From: Subtercola frigoramans | Lineage (GTDB): Bacteria > Actinomycetota > Actinomycetes > Actinomycetales > Microbacteriaceae | Assembly: GCF_016907385.1 (NCBI RefSeq) | Contig: NZ_JAFBBU010000001.1 | Span: 124,001-188,000, forward strand | DNA: 64,000 nucleotides | Direction: 5' to 3' | Shown: in pieces, positions 17,869-25,756 of the stretch | Position numbering within the stretch: the first letter of the stretch is position 1 | How the letters are laid out: every line of letters starts with the position of its first letter | Position numbers and translations under genes: made by a program | The notes under the pieces: model-generated | Databases searched by the model: none | Told to the model about the DNA's origin: nothing | Seen by the model: only the letters and a program-made list of their open reading frames with translations

Positions 17869-18794
17869 GCCGCATCGCCGAGTCACTGTTCTGGATCGGC
17901 CGCTACATTGAGCGCAGTGACGGCACCGCCCGCATCCTCGACGTGCACCTCCAGTTGCTGCTCGAAGACCCGTGGATCGAGGAGAACCTCGCCTGCCGCT
18001 CGCTCCTCGCGGTCATGGGCAGTGAGATCCCACCGGATGATCACGAATTGACTCGTGCCGACGTGCTGGCGATCCTCGCCGTCGACCGCACGCAGCCCGC
18101 CTCGATCGCCTACTCGCTCGGCGCCGCCCGCGAGAACGCCCGGCGCGCTCGCGAGATCGTGTCGACAGAGTTGTGGGAGTGCCTCAACACCACGCGTGCC
18201 CGTATGCCGCGCAAGATCGCCGTCGAGAAGACCCACGAGTTCTTCGCCTGGGTGCGCGAGCGCTCGGCGCTTGCCGTCGGAATCCAGGAGTCGGCGGCCA
18301 GCCGAGACGAGGCCTGGCACTTCTTCACCCTCGGCCGCAGCCTCGAACGGGCCGACATGACGGCCCGCCTGCTCGCCACCCGCAGCCTCACCGAGGCCAG
18401 CGGCCCGTCCTGGACGACGATTCTCCGCTCCTGTGGTGCCTACGAGTCGTACCTGCGCACCTACCGCGGTGTTCCGAGCGCCCGCAATGCCGCCGAGTTC
18501 CTGCTGCTTGACCGGCTCTTTCCCCGCTCGATCCTCTTCTCGGTCACCCGCGCCGAGCAGAGCCTTCGCGACATCGAACCCCGAAACACCCGGCTCGCCG
18601 TCACCGACCAGGCCCAGCGCCTGCTCGGCCAGATCCGCAGCCAACTGGAGTACCGACCGATCATGGACATCCTGCACGACCTGCCCCACCACATGGACCT
18701 GGTGCAAGAAGCGACGAGTGAGGCATCCGAGGCGATCCGCCAGCGGTACTTCCCCACCAACGCGGCACCGAGCTGGGTGGGTGAGAAGGTATGA
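17862..18794 (+). CDS. Alpha-E domain protein (DUF403)
   Basis: A predicted all-helical protein of 310 residues. It begins MLSRIAESLFWIGRYIERSDGTARILDVHL, the hallmark of the alpha-E family, and keeps SLGAARENARRAREIVSTELWECLN, FFTLGRSLERADMTARLL and WTTILRSCGAYESYLRTYRG. No catalytic residues are known; it is thought to assist the ATP-grasp partner. The start overlaps the ATP-grasp stop by 7 nt, and its own stop overlaps the next ATG (ATGA), so all three genes are translationally coupled. Confidence 0.9.
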   Translation: MLSRIAESLFWIGRYIERSDGTARILDVHLQLLLEDPWIEENLACRSLLAVMGSEIPPDDHELTRADVLAILAVDRTQPASIAYSLGAARENARRAREIVSTELWECLNTTRARMPRKIAVEKTHEFFAWVRERSALAVGIQESAASRDEAWHFFTLGRSLERADMTARLLATRSLTEASGPSWTTILRSCGAYESYLRTYRGVPSARNAAEFLLLDRLFPRSILFSVTRAEQSLRDIEPRNTRLAVTDQAQRLLGQIRSQLEYRPIMDILHDLPHHMDLVQEATSEASEAIRQRYFPTNAAPSWVGEKV

Positions 18795-19636
18795 CCCGCC
18801 TGCGCATCAAGCACACCACCGGCTATCGTTACGAGGGCGAAGTCCAGGCCTCCTACAACGAGGCACGGATGCTCCCCGTGAGTTCCGACGGACAGTTCGT
18901 GTTGTTCTCCAACCTCGACATCACGCCTCTGTCGTCGAACCATACCTACGTGGACTACTGGGGGACCAGGGTCAGCTCGTTCGAGGTGCTGACGGGCCAC
19001 AAAGAGCTGGCTCTCACGGCGAACTCGCTGATCGAGGTACGGCCCCGCGAGCATCCGCCGCATGATCTCAGCTGGGAGGGGCTCGCTGAGGCCTCGGCGA
19101 AGGTGACGTCGACTGTCGAGCAGATCAAGCAGACCGGCCTCACCGAACCGCCTGCCGAGGTCGCAGCCCTTGCTGCCGAGATCGCGGGCCGGTTCGACAG
19201 TACCTGCGATGCCGCTCTGGAGATCTGCAGCGAGATCGGGCGGCAGGTCGAGTACATGACTGGCGTCACCGGCGTGCACACGAACGCGCGCGAGGCGTGG
19301 GTCGAGAAGAAGGGTGTCTGCCAGGACATCACGCACATCGCGCTCGGCGCCCTTCGTTCGGTCGGCATTCCGGCACGCTACGTCTCGGGCTACCTGCACC
19401 CGAAGCCCTCCGCTCAGATCGGTGAGACCGTGACGGGCGAATCGCACGCCTGGGTCGAGTGGTTCTGCGGGGAGTGGCGCGGGTTCGACCCGACGAACTC
19501 CATCGACATCGGCGACCGCCACGTCACCGTGGGTCGCGGGCGCGACTACAACGATGTCGCTCCGCTGCGCGGGGTGTACGCCGGCCCGTTCGGCTCGCGC
19601 CTGTTCGTCTCGGTGGAGATCACCCGGGAGGCCTGA
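18791..19636 (+). CDS. Transglutaminase-like cysteine peptidase
   Basis: A 281-residue protein with an N-terminal bacterial transglutaminase-like beta domain (LRIKHTTGYRYEGEVQASYNEARMLP) and a papain-fold core. The catalytic triad is visible: Cys in KKGVCQDITHIALGALRSVGIPARYVSGYL, His in GESHAWVEWFCG and Asp in WRGFDPTNSIDIGDRHV. The ending DYNDVAPLRGVYAG is usual for the family. Coupled to the alpha-E gene by a 4-nt overlap. It may hydrolyse or form an isopeptide bond on the ATP-grasp product; this is inference. Confidence 0.9.
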   Translation: MTRLRIKHTTGYRYEGEVQASYNEARMLPVSSDGQFVLFSNLDITPLSSNHTYVDYWGTRVSSFEVLTGHKELALTANSLIEVRPREHPPHDLSWEGLAEASAKVTSTVEQIKQTGLTEPPAEVAALAAEIAGRFDSTCDAALEICSEIGRQVEYMTGVTGVHTNAREAWVEKKGVCQDITHIALGALRSVGIPARYVSGYLHPKPSAQIGETVTGESHAWVEWFCGEWRGFDPTNSIDIGDRHVTVGRGRDYNDVAPLRGVYAGPFGSRLFVSVEITREA

Positions 19637-19708
19637 CGCACCACGGCTGTCGCGCTCTGCTGTCGCGCAGTGACGGCGTCACACGTACCGTCACTGCGCG
19701 TCCCAGGC

Positions 19709-21688
19709 CTACTGCACGTGCACGGTCACGGTCACCGGATCACTGTGTGCTCCCTGCGGCCCGCCGAGGCGATATCGGAAGGTATCGTCGCCGTGGAACC
19801 CCGCGTGCGGTGTGTACCGGATGCTCCCATCGGCATTCACCTGCACGTCGCCGTTCGCGGGCGGGTTACCTGCCTCGACCATCCAGCCCTCGCGCCCGGC
19901 GGGGAACACATCGTTCGCCGTCAACCCGGTGCCTGCACCAGCAACGTTCAAAGAGCCGCCGCTGGTCACCGTGAATTCGTCGGCGACCGCGGTGGCCGGG
20001 GGTGCGATTTTCACGGCAATCGCGCTGGGCGCACTCGTGCGGCCAGCCGAATCAATCGCGACCACGTAGGCCGTGTCGTCCCCGCTGTAACTGGTGTCTC
20101 TGGCTCGGTAGAACAGTGCACCGCTGGGTTTGACCGTGAGCTGACCGTGGGCCTCGGGGTGGTAGACATCGCTGAGTCGCGAACCGGCCGCAACGGAACA
20201 CGAGAGTGCATCGAGCTGCACCTGTGCCGCGCGATTCTGCACGACGGCATTGCCGGTGCACACCGGAGCATCCGGCTGGATCGTCACGGTGTCGGTCTTG
20301 GCCGGTGCGTCATTCACCGAAGACAAGACACTCGCGGTGTTGCTCGTGCCCGAGAGCCTGAAGTGCAGAGAGAGTGACCTGATGTCACCCACGTTCATGA
20401 ACGATCCCTTGTAGGTGATCGTCGTTCCGTCGAGCGACCCCGACCGCACCCAGCCCGCGGGAACGGCCGCCTCAGACGCGTTTGCCAGGCCATTCACGTT
20501 GAGCTTCACCGTCGGCGTACCCGCGGATGTCGCCCGCAGAGTCACGCCGTAGGTCACGTCAGCTCCCGCCGCTGGCGCGTGCCCTGGCGTGATGAAACTT
20601 GTCGTGTCCATCGACCCGTTGAAGGGCGAAACCCGTCCGTGGGAGAGGTTGTAGCTTGCTCCAACGGCATGAGAGCCGACAAGTCCGTGCACGGAGGCTA
20701 TCGAGACCAGGTCGGCTGACGAATTCGGGGTCGGCTTTGCCGTGACAAGGAACGTGAAGACTCCCGATGAGTTCGCTGCCATGGGGTCGACCACGCACCG
20801 AAGTGCCAGCCCACTCGCGCTCGGGCAGGAACCACCGGGCGGCATCGCCGCGACCTTGGTGACGGTGAACGCCGATTCGTCGACTTCGAGGCTCAACGGT
20901 CTCGCGGTCGAGTGGGTGTTCTTCACCTCCACGCTGTAGGTGAACTCGTTCGTTCCCCCTGCGACGGGAGTGAGGCTGGCGCTGGAGACCGGCGGTTCGC
21001 TCGAATGTGCCGGTGGAGTGCTTGTGGGTGAGGGGCTGGGGGTTGCCGTCGGCGAAGGGCCGACGACATATTCATCGACGTCGACATTGTTCGTGTCGAT
21101 CAGGGATTGGAGCCATCCTGTTCGGTTCAGGCAGTCGAGCTGCCACTTGACCATCAGCCCGTTGCCGAGGGAGAAGTCCCTGATCGTGATGGTGTCGCGG
21201 CCGCCGGTGTCGCCGTCGCCGTTGAGGTCGAAGATGTCGCGTTGGGCGAAGAACTTGCCGTCTCGGTAGTAGTACGTCGACGCGGTTCCGTTGGCTTAGG
21301 AATATGACTCTGCCGTGACCGTGCCTCTGGCGTAGAGCTCCTCGGGCATCGACGGCGCTTCATTGACGCAGTACGACGACATCGTGCCCGGCGCAACGGC
21401 GCCTCCTGGCATGAAGGCACTGCTGAACCCGCCGGGGCCGGCCGTGCTGACGAACCCGCCACGGGTGCCTACCTGGCAATCGATGCCGTTGCGCGCAGCG
21501 TAGTCGCCCAGTCCCGGCGTGTAGGCGCAGTCGATCGAGAGAGCAGAGGCCGTGGTCGCCGGAATCACCACCAACCCGCTCATGACGGCAAGCGCCGCGA
21601 GTGCCGAAACAAGAAGTCGTCGCCTGCGCCGCCTCCGGCCCGGTGTGTGGTGAGCCCCCAGGCCATCGATGCTGACAGGTGACGACAC
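19709..21688 (-). pseudogene. Secreted multi-domain protein interrupted by an in-frame TAA
   Basis: One continuous frame of 660 codons, broken by a single TAA at 21,296-21,298. The first part (from ATG 21,688) has an Arg-rich n-region and a signal peptide (LLVSALAALAVMSGLVV...ATTASA). After the stop the same frame goes on without loss: a Tyr-rich stretch, a dockerin/EF-hand-like DLNGDGDTGGRDT at about 21,205-21,240, a Pro/Thr/Ser linker, two or three Ig-like domains and a C-terminal cadherin/Big-type repeat ending TFRYRLGG..GAHSDPVTVTVHV. The C-terminus resembles the products of 31,858-32,955 and 33,078-34,679. Without readthrough a 130-residue secreted stub forms. It may be a recent pseudogene or a base error. 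Confidence 0.8.
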
Positions 21689-21746
21689 GTTTCAGTCCTT
21701 TCAATCATGAGAAAACGTCAGCATACATCATCCTGGATCACGCAGG

Positions 21747-22619
21747 GTGCAGAATGAGCATGTGCCAACCTTCAACGACGAACACGGCGTCACCATCACG
21801 TACTACGAGTGGCTCATCGCAAACCCCCGCGCGATCATCCAGATCTCTCACGGCCTCGGCGAGTATGCCGAGCGCTACGACCAGATCGCGCGCGAGCTGA
21901 ACGCAGCCGGCTACTCGGTCTACGCCAACGACCACCGCGGCCACGGCCAGACGGGTCTCGACCAGTACCGCGGCGACCACACCCAACTCGGCCATCTCGG
22001 CGCAGGGGGCCTGCGCGCCACAATCGCGGGCATCCGGCAGTTCACCGAGATCATCAGGGCCAAACACCCCGGCATGCCGATCGTGCTGCTGGCCCAGAGC
22101 TGGGGATCGCTCATGGTGCAGAAGCTCCTCAACGCCTCGTCTGCCGGGTACGCGGGCGCGGTGCTGGTGGGCACGGCCTACCGGATGCCCGGCTCAATGG
22201 ACGGCGGAGACCTCAGCAGGCGCCACCGGCCACCCGGCGGCGGGGGAACCGGTTACGAATGGCTGAGTCGTGACGTGGCCGTGCAGACGAAAGCCGCTGC
22301 CGATGAACTCATGTTCGAGGCGAAGGTGCTCAAGCTGTTCGGGCTGGCGGACGGCTTGCGGCTCTTCGGACGCCCGGCGAAGTCGTTCGCCACCGACATC
22401 CCGATCCTCATCCTCGCGGGCACCGACGACATCCTCGGCGGGGAGCGCAGCGTGCAGAAGCTGGCTGATGCGTACCGCAAGGCCCAGTTGCACGACGTGA
22501 CCGTCAAGCTGTATCCGGATGCCCGGCACGAGGTTCTGCGCGAGACGAACCGCGACGAAGTGCTCGGCGACCTGATCGCGTGGCTCGACCAGCGTCTCGT
22601 GGTGCCGACCTCGCGCTGA
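21747..22619 (+). CDS. Alpha/beta-hydrolase, monoacylglycerol-lipase-like
   Basis: A serine hydrolase of about 290 residues of the Hydrolase_4 group. The oxyanion region is IQISHGLGEYAERYDQIARELNAAGYSVYANDHRGHGQT. The nucleophile elbow is AQSWGSLM (Ser), the acid is Asp in ILILAGTDDILGG, and the base is His in KLYPDARHEVLRE. The elbow has Gln in place of the usual His/Tyr of GHSxG. There is no signal peptide, so it is cytosolic. The start is GTG 21,747 or GTG 21,762; neither has a strong ribosome-binding site. Substrates are probably short acylglycerols or similar esters. Confidence 0.85.
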   Translation: MQNEHVPTFNDEHGVTITYYEWLIANPRAIIQISHGLGEYAERYDQIARELNAAGYSVYANDHRGHGQTGLDQYRGDHTQLGHLGAGGLRATIAGIRQFTEIIRAKHPGMPIVLLAQSWGSLMVQKLLNASSAGYAGAVLVGTAYRMPGSMDGGDLSRRHRPPGGGGTGYEWLSRDVAVQTKAAADELMFEAKVLKLFGLADGLRLFGRPAKSFATDIPILILAGTDDILGGERSVQKLADAYRKAQLHDVTVKLYPDARHEVLRETNRDEVLGDLIAWLDQRLVVPTSR

Positions 22620-22969
22620 CTCACTCGCCCTGCTTCTGTCCGCGACACGCGGCCGCTCGGCAGTCACGGCGACCCTGGGCCCACCGCCGCAGGTGACTTC
22701 GGGCGGAGCACGCGCCACATCCCCGCCCCATGGACGGCGCGTGGGCTGTGCTCCGCCCAAGGTCCCGATCCCTGCCGGTCCTGTCTCTACACCCACCGAC
22801 GTACCCGCGCGCGGGCCCCCGCTCACGACTTCTGGTCGTTGGTTAGGCTTGAGTCCTGCATGCGCGCTGGAGCTGTGGCGATTGCATCGCAATCGCGCGA
22901 CGCCAGCGCCGGCGGGGCTGTGCCTCGACGTGCAACGTGGGAATGAACAACCGATTGTTAGGGAATCAA
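22620..22969. other. Intergenic region containing R2 repeat copy D
   Basis: I see no gene here. A GC-rich stretch is followed at 22,861-22,929 by R2 copy D on the minus strand. Its central stem-loop GATTGCATCGCAATC differs in sequence from the other copies but keeps the pairing, and the flanks TGCGCGCTGGAGCT and CGCCAGCGCCGGCGGGGCTGTG match the family. Confidence 0.6.
22861..22929 (-). repeat. R2 structured repeat, copy D (compensated stem)
   Basis: Read on the minus strand, it keeps CACAGC, GGCGCTGGCGTCGCG and AGCTCCAGCGCGCA in the same order as copies B and C. The central hairpin, however, is GATTGCGATGCAATC in place of AGCATCCACTGGATGCT. The stem is kept while the bases change, which suggests selection on structure. 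Confidence 0.7.
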
Positions 22970-24019
22970 GTGCACGGAGAATACAAAGTCCCGGGTGGCA
23001 AGCTCGTCGTCGTCGACCTCGACGTGGTCGACGGAGCCTTCGCCGACTTTCGGCTGGCCGGCGACTTCTTTCTCGAACCCGACAGCGCGCTTGCTGACAT
23101 CGATGACGCCGTGAACGGCCTCTCTGCCGAGAGCGATGCCGCGTCGATCGCCGCAGCCATCAAGGCCGCGCTGCCGAAGGATGCCACGCTGCTGGGTTTC
23201 TCGCCGGAGGGCGTTGCGGTGGCGATTCGGCGTTCGCTTGCCAAGGCGACGAGCTGGCGCGACTACGACTGGCAGATCATCCATTCGAAGGCCGTGCCGC
23301 CTGTGATGCAGATGGCGTTGGACGAGGTGCTGGCCGTCGAAGTGGGGGAGGGCCGTCGCGCACCCACACTGCGCATTTGGGAATGGGATTCACCGGCCGT
23401 TGTCATCGGCAGCTTCCAGTCGCTGAAGAACGAGGTCGACCCCGAGAACGCCGCAAAGTACGGCTTCGACGTGGTTCGTCGGGTCAGCGGTGGCGGGGCC
23501 ATGTTCATGGAGGCCGGATCGGTCGTCACCTACTCGATCTACGCTCCGGCCGACCTGGTGCAGGGCCTCAGCTTCGCCGACTCGTACGCCTTTCTCGACG
23601 AGTGGGTTCTGGTCGCCCTCAAGTCGCTCGGCATCGACGCGAGCTACGTTCCGTTGAACGACATCGCCAGCCCGACCGGCAAGATCGGCGGGGCCGCTCA
23701 GAAGCGGCTTGGCAACGGTGCAGTGCTTCACCACGTGACCATGAGCTACGACATCGATGGCGAGAAAATGGTGCAGGTGCTGCGCATCGGCCGCGAGAAG
23801 ATGAGCGACAAGGGCACCAAATCGGCAGCCAAGCGAGTCGACCCACTGCGCAGCCAGACCGGGCTGAGTCGCGCCGAGATCATCGACCGCATGAAGGCGA
23901 CGTTCACCTCGCTCTACGGCGCGACGCCCGGCGATATCACCGACGACGAGTACGCCAAGGCCCAGCAGCTCGTCGACGAGAAGTTCAGCACGAGGGAGTG
24001 GATCGAGCGCGTTCCGTGA
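22970..24019 (+). CDS. lplA: Lipoate--protein ligase A-like protein with N-terminal accessory domain
   Basis: Attaches lipoate (or octanoate) to E2 and H proteins; about 349 residues. The catalytic domain is C-terminal: QMALDEVLAVEVGEGRRAPTLRIWEWDSPAVVIGSFQ, VVRRVSGGGAMFMEAGSVVTYSIY and the Lys region PTGKIGGAAQKRLGNGAVLHHVTMSYD. The first 85 residues (HGEYKVPGGKLVVVDLDV..DFFLEPDSALADID) match the accessory domain that most LplA enzymes carry at the C-terminus, so the domain order is swapped. I chose GTG 22,970, preceded by AGGGAA; a GTG at 22,937 would add 11 residues. Confidence 0.85.
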   Translation: MHGEYKVPGGKLVVVDLDVVDGAFADFRLAGDFFLEPDSALADIDDAVNGLSAESDAASIAAAIKAALPKDATLLGFSPEGVAVAIRRSLAKATSWRDYDWQIIHSKAVPPVMQMALDEVLAVEVGEGRRAPTLRIWEWDSPAVVIGSFQSLKNEVDPENAAKYGFDVVRRVSGGGAMFMEAGSVVTYSIYAPADLVQGLSFADSYAFLDEWVLVALKSLGIDASYVPLNDIASPTGKIGGAAQKRLGNGAVLHHVTMSYDIDGEKMVQVLRIGREKMSDKGTKSAAKRVDPLRSQTGLSRAEIIDRMKATFTSLYGATPGDITDDEYAKAQQLVDEKFSTREWIERVP

Positions 24020-24044
24020 CGCCCGATGACTGGTCGCGCAGACG

Positions 24045-24186
24045 CCGCCGATTGAGTAGTCGCGTAGTCGCCGCCGGTTGAGTAGTCGCGTAGCGACGCC
24101 GCCGGTTGAGTAGTCGCGTAGCGACGTATCGAAACCCGCCCCGAACCCGGGTTTCGACACGCCAGCAAGCGGGCTACTCAACCAGC
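24045..24186. repeat. R1 palindromic repeat, copy 2
   Basis: Three direct copies of GCCGCCGGTTGAGTAGTCGCG-like units (24,045-24,125) lead into a palindrome: GTAGCGACGTATCGAAACCC, short loop, GGGTTTCGACACGCCAGC and GGCTACTCAACCAGCG. GGTTGAGTAG pairs with CTACTCAACC over the whole unit. It lies between the convergent lplA and GNAT genes. Confidence 0.75.
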
Positions 24187-24221
24187 GGGGCGGTCATTCA
24201 GCGAGTGAGGCAACCAGCTTG

Positions 24222-24509
24222 TCAGCCGCGCTCGACCAGTTCGTGGTACTCGGGGTGGGTGTCGATCCAGTCCGCAACAAACGGGCACTGCGCAACAACC
24301 TTCAGCGTGGTGGACGTTCGCACATCATCCAGGGCAGCCTTGACGAGCGTGCTGGCGAGGCCCCCCTGCCGTTTCGCCGGGTCGACCTCGGTGTGCGTGA
24401 AGACGATTTCGTCGCCCTGGATGCGGTAGTCGGCGAGGCCGGCCTCCCGATCATCCACCAGCAGCATGTAACGGTTCTTGTCGGGCTCGTGCTTTGTTTC
24501 GGTACTCAT
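24222..24509 (-). CDS. YjdJ/NATD1-like small GNAT N-acetyltransferase
   Basis: A single-domain acetyltransferase of 95 residues. It begins MSTETKHEPDKNRYMLLVDDREAGLADYRIQGDEIVFTHTEVDP and has the acetyl-CoA-binding loop AKRQGGLASTLVKAALDDVR (GNAT motif A), then LKVVAQCPFVADWIDTHPEYHELV, all typical of this family. The start ATG 24,509 matches family length; the frame extends upstream without homology. Substrate unknown. Divergent from the methyltransferase gene, 71 bp apart. Confidence 0.85.
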   Translation of the reverse strand: MSTETKHEPDKNRYMLLVDDREAGLADYRIQGDEIVFTHTEVDPAKRQGGLASTLVKAALDDVRTSTTLKVVAQCPFVADWIDTHPEYHELVERG

Positions 24510-24580
24510 GATCTGATCGAGGCTACAGCCCTGCTCCTGCACAGTGCCACCGATTGACGCGCTGCTGTCACAATGAGAAC

Positions 24581-25510
24581 ATGCCCGTCTCGCCGCTCTC
24601 CCCGAACGCACAGCGCGAGCTGGGGGCGCCGGCAGACGCGGTTCGGGGTCCGGATGATCGGCCCGAGTCGGCACCGACGAATCCCAACCGTGTGCTCCAC
24701 GCCGACAACCTCGAGGTGCTCCCGGCCCTCGCCGACGCCTCTTTCACGCTGATCTACCTCGACCCGCCCTTCAACACGGGGCGCGTGCAGCGGCGCCAGG
24801 GAACAACCGCCGTCCGGGCATCCGCCGGCACCGGCACCATCACCGGTTTCAAGGGCAACAGCTACGAGCGGATCAAGGGCGACCTGCTGCGGTACGACGA
24901 CGTCTTCGAGAACTACTGGGAGTTCCTCGAGCCGCGCCTGCTCGAGGCGTGGCGGCTGCTCGCCGACGACGGCACGCTGTACCTGCACCTCGACTACCGC
25001 GAGGCGCACTATGCGAAAGTGCTGCTCGACGCGTTGTTCGGCCGCGAGAGTTTTCTGAACGAGATCATCTGGGCGTACGACTACGGCGCGAAGTCGAAGT
25101 CGAAGTGGCCGACGAAGCACGACACGATCCTGGTCTACGTGAAGAACCCCGAGACGTACTACTTCAACTCGGAGGAGGTCGATCGAGAGCCGTACATGGC
25201 TCCGGGCCTCGTCTCGGCCGAGAAGGTCGCGCGCGGCAAGCTGCCGACCGACGTCTGGTGGCACACGATCGTCTCGCCCACCGGGAAGGAGAAGACGGGG
25301 TACCCCACGCAGAAGCCCGAGGGCGTGCTGCGCCGCATCGTGCAGGCGTCCACCCGCCAGGGCGACTGGGTGCTCGACTTCTTCGCCGGCAGCGGCACCA
25401 CCGGGGCCGTCGCCGCGTCGCTCGGGCGCAACTTCGTGCTCATCGACCAGAACCCCGAGGCGATCGCCGTCATGCGCAAACGCCTCCCTGCAGCCACCGT
25501 CTTCGAGTAG
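24581..25510 (+). CDS. Orphan beta-class adenine/cytosine-N4 DNA methyltransferase
   Basis: A site-specific DNA aminomethyltransferase of 309 residues. Catalytic motif IV LDPPFNTG (near residue 62) comes before the SAM-binding motif I DFFAGSGTTGAVA (near residue 273), the beta-class order. A region with KSKSKWPTKHDTILVYVKN and YPTQKPEGVLRRIVQ lies between. No restriction endonuclease is adjacent, so it is a solitary methyltransferase in core DNA, perhaps regulatory or protective. Recognition site cannot be read from sequence. ATG 24,581 has no strong ribosome-binding site. Confidence 0.88.
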   Translation: MPVSPLSPNAQRELGAPADAVRGPDDRPESAPTNPNRVLHADNLEVLPALADASFTLIYLDPPFNTGRVQRRQGTTAVRASAGTGTITGFKGNSYERIKGDLLRYDDVFENYWEFLEPRLLEAWRLLADDGTLYLHLDYREAHYAKVLLDALFGRESFLNEIIWAYDYGAKSKSKWPTKHDTILVYVKNPETYYFNSEEVDREPYMAPGLVSAEKVARGKLPTDVWWHTIVSPTGKEKTGYPTQKPEGVLRRIVQASTRQGDWVLDFFAGSGTTGAVAASLGRNFVLIDQNPEAIAVMRKRLPAATVFE

Positions 25511-25548
25511 CCGCCGACCTGCTCGCGTCCCGGCCTCTGAACTTCACG

Positions 25549-25600
25549 GGTGCGCGCAATCGTCCCGAAAGGCTGGGGCTTGGGGACGTTTCCGCGCACC
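25549..25600. terminator. R3 palindrome, copy 2
   Basis: GGTGCGCG pairs with CGCGCACC, and inside CGTCCC pairs with GGGACG. It lies 39 nt after the methyltransferase stop and shares the R3 layout with copy 3 only 86 bp further on; the pair occupies the convergent gap before the exporter gene. Confidence 0.6.
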
Positions 25601-25685
25601 GAGCGATGAGTGTGAGTTTCGAGTCTGTGAGGCGATCGCTGCCGACAACCCCGAGCATCCTGTCGGCCGACACGTGCACCGCGCG

Positions 25686-25737
25686 GGTGTGCAAAAACGT
25701 CCCCAAAACGTGAGTCTTGGGGACGTTTTCGCGCACC
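25686..25737. terminator. R3 palindrome, copy 3 (convergent gene ends)
   Basis: GTGTGCAAAAACGTCCCCAA pairs with TTGGGGACGTTTTCGCGCAC with few mismatches. It has A-rich and T-rich arms on both strands, so it can act as a bidirectional terminator. It sits 20 nt from the stop of the exporter gene at 25,757. Confidence 0.7.
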
Positions 25738-25756
25738 TGAAGTGGCGCGTCCGAGG

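Noticed and set aside
24581..25510. Restriction-modification system
   Set aside because: Only the methyltransferase is present; neighbours are a GNAT protein and an exporter, so it is treated as an orphan enzyme.
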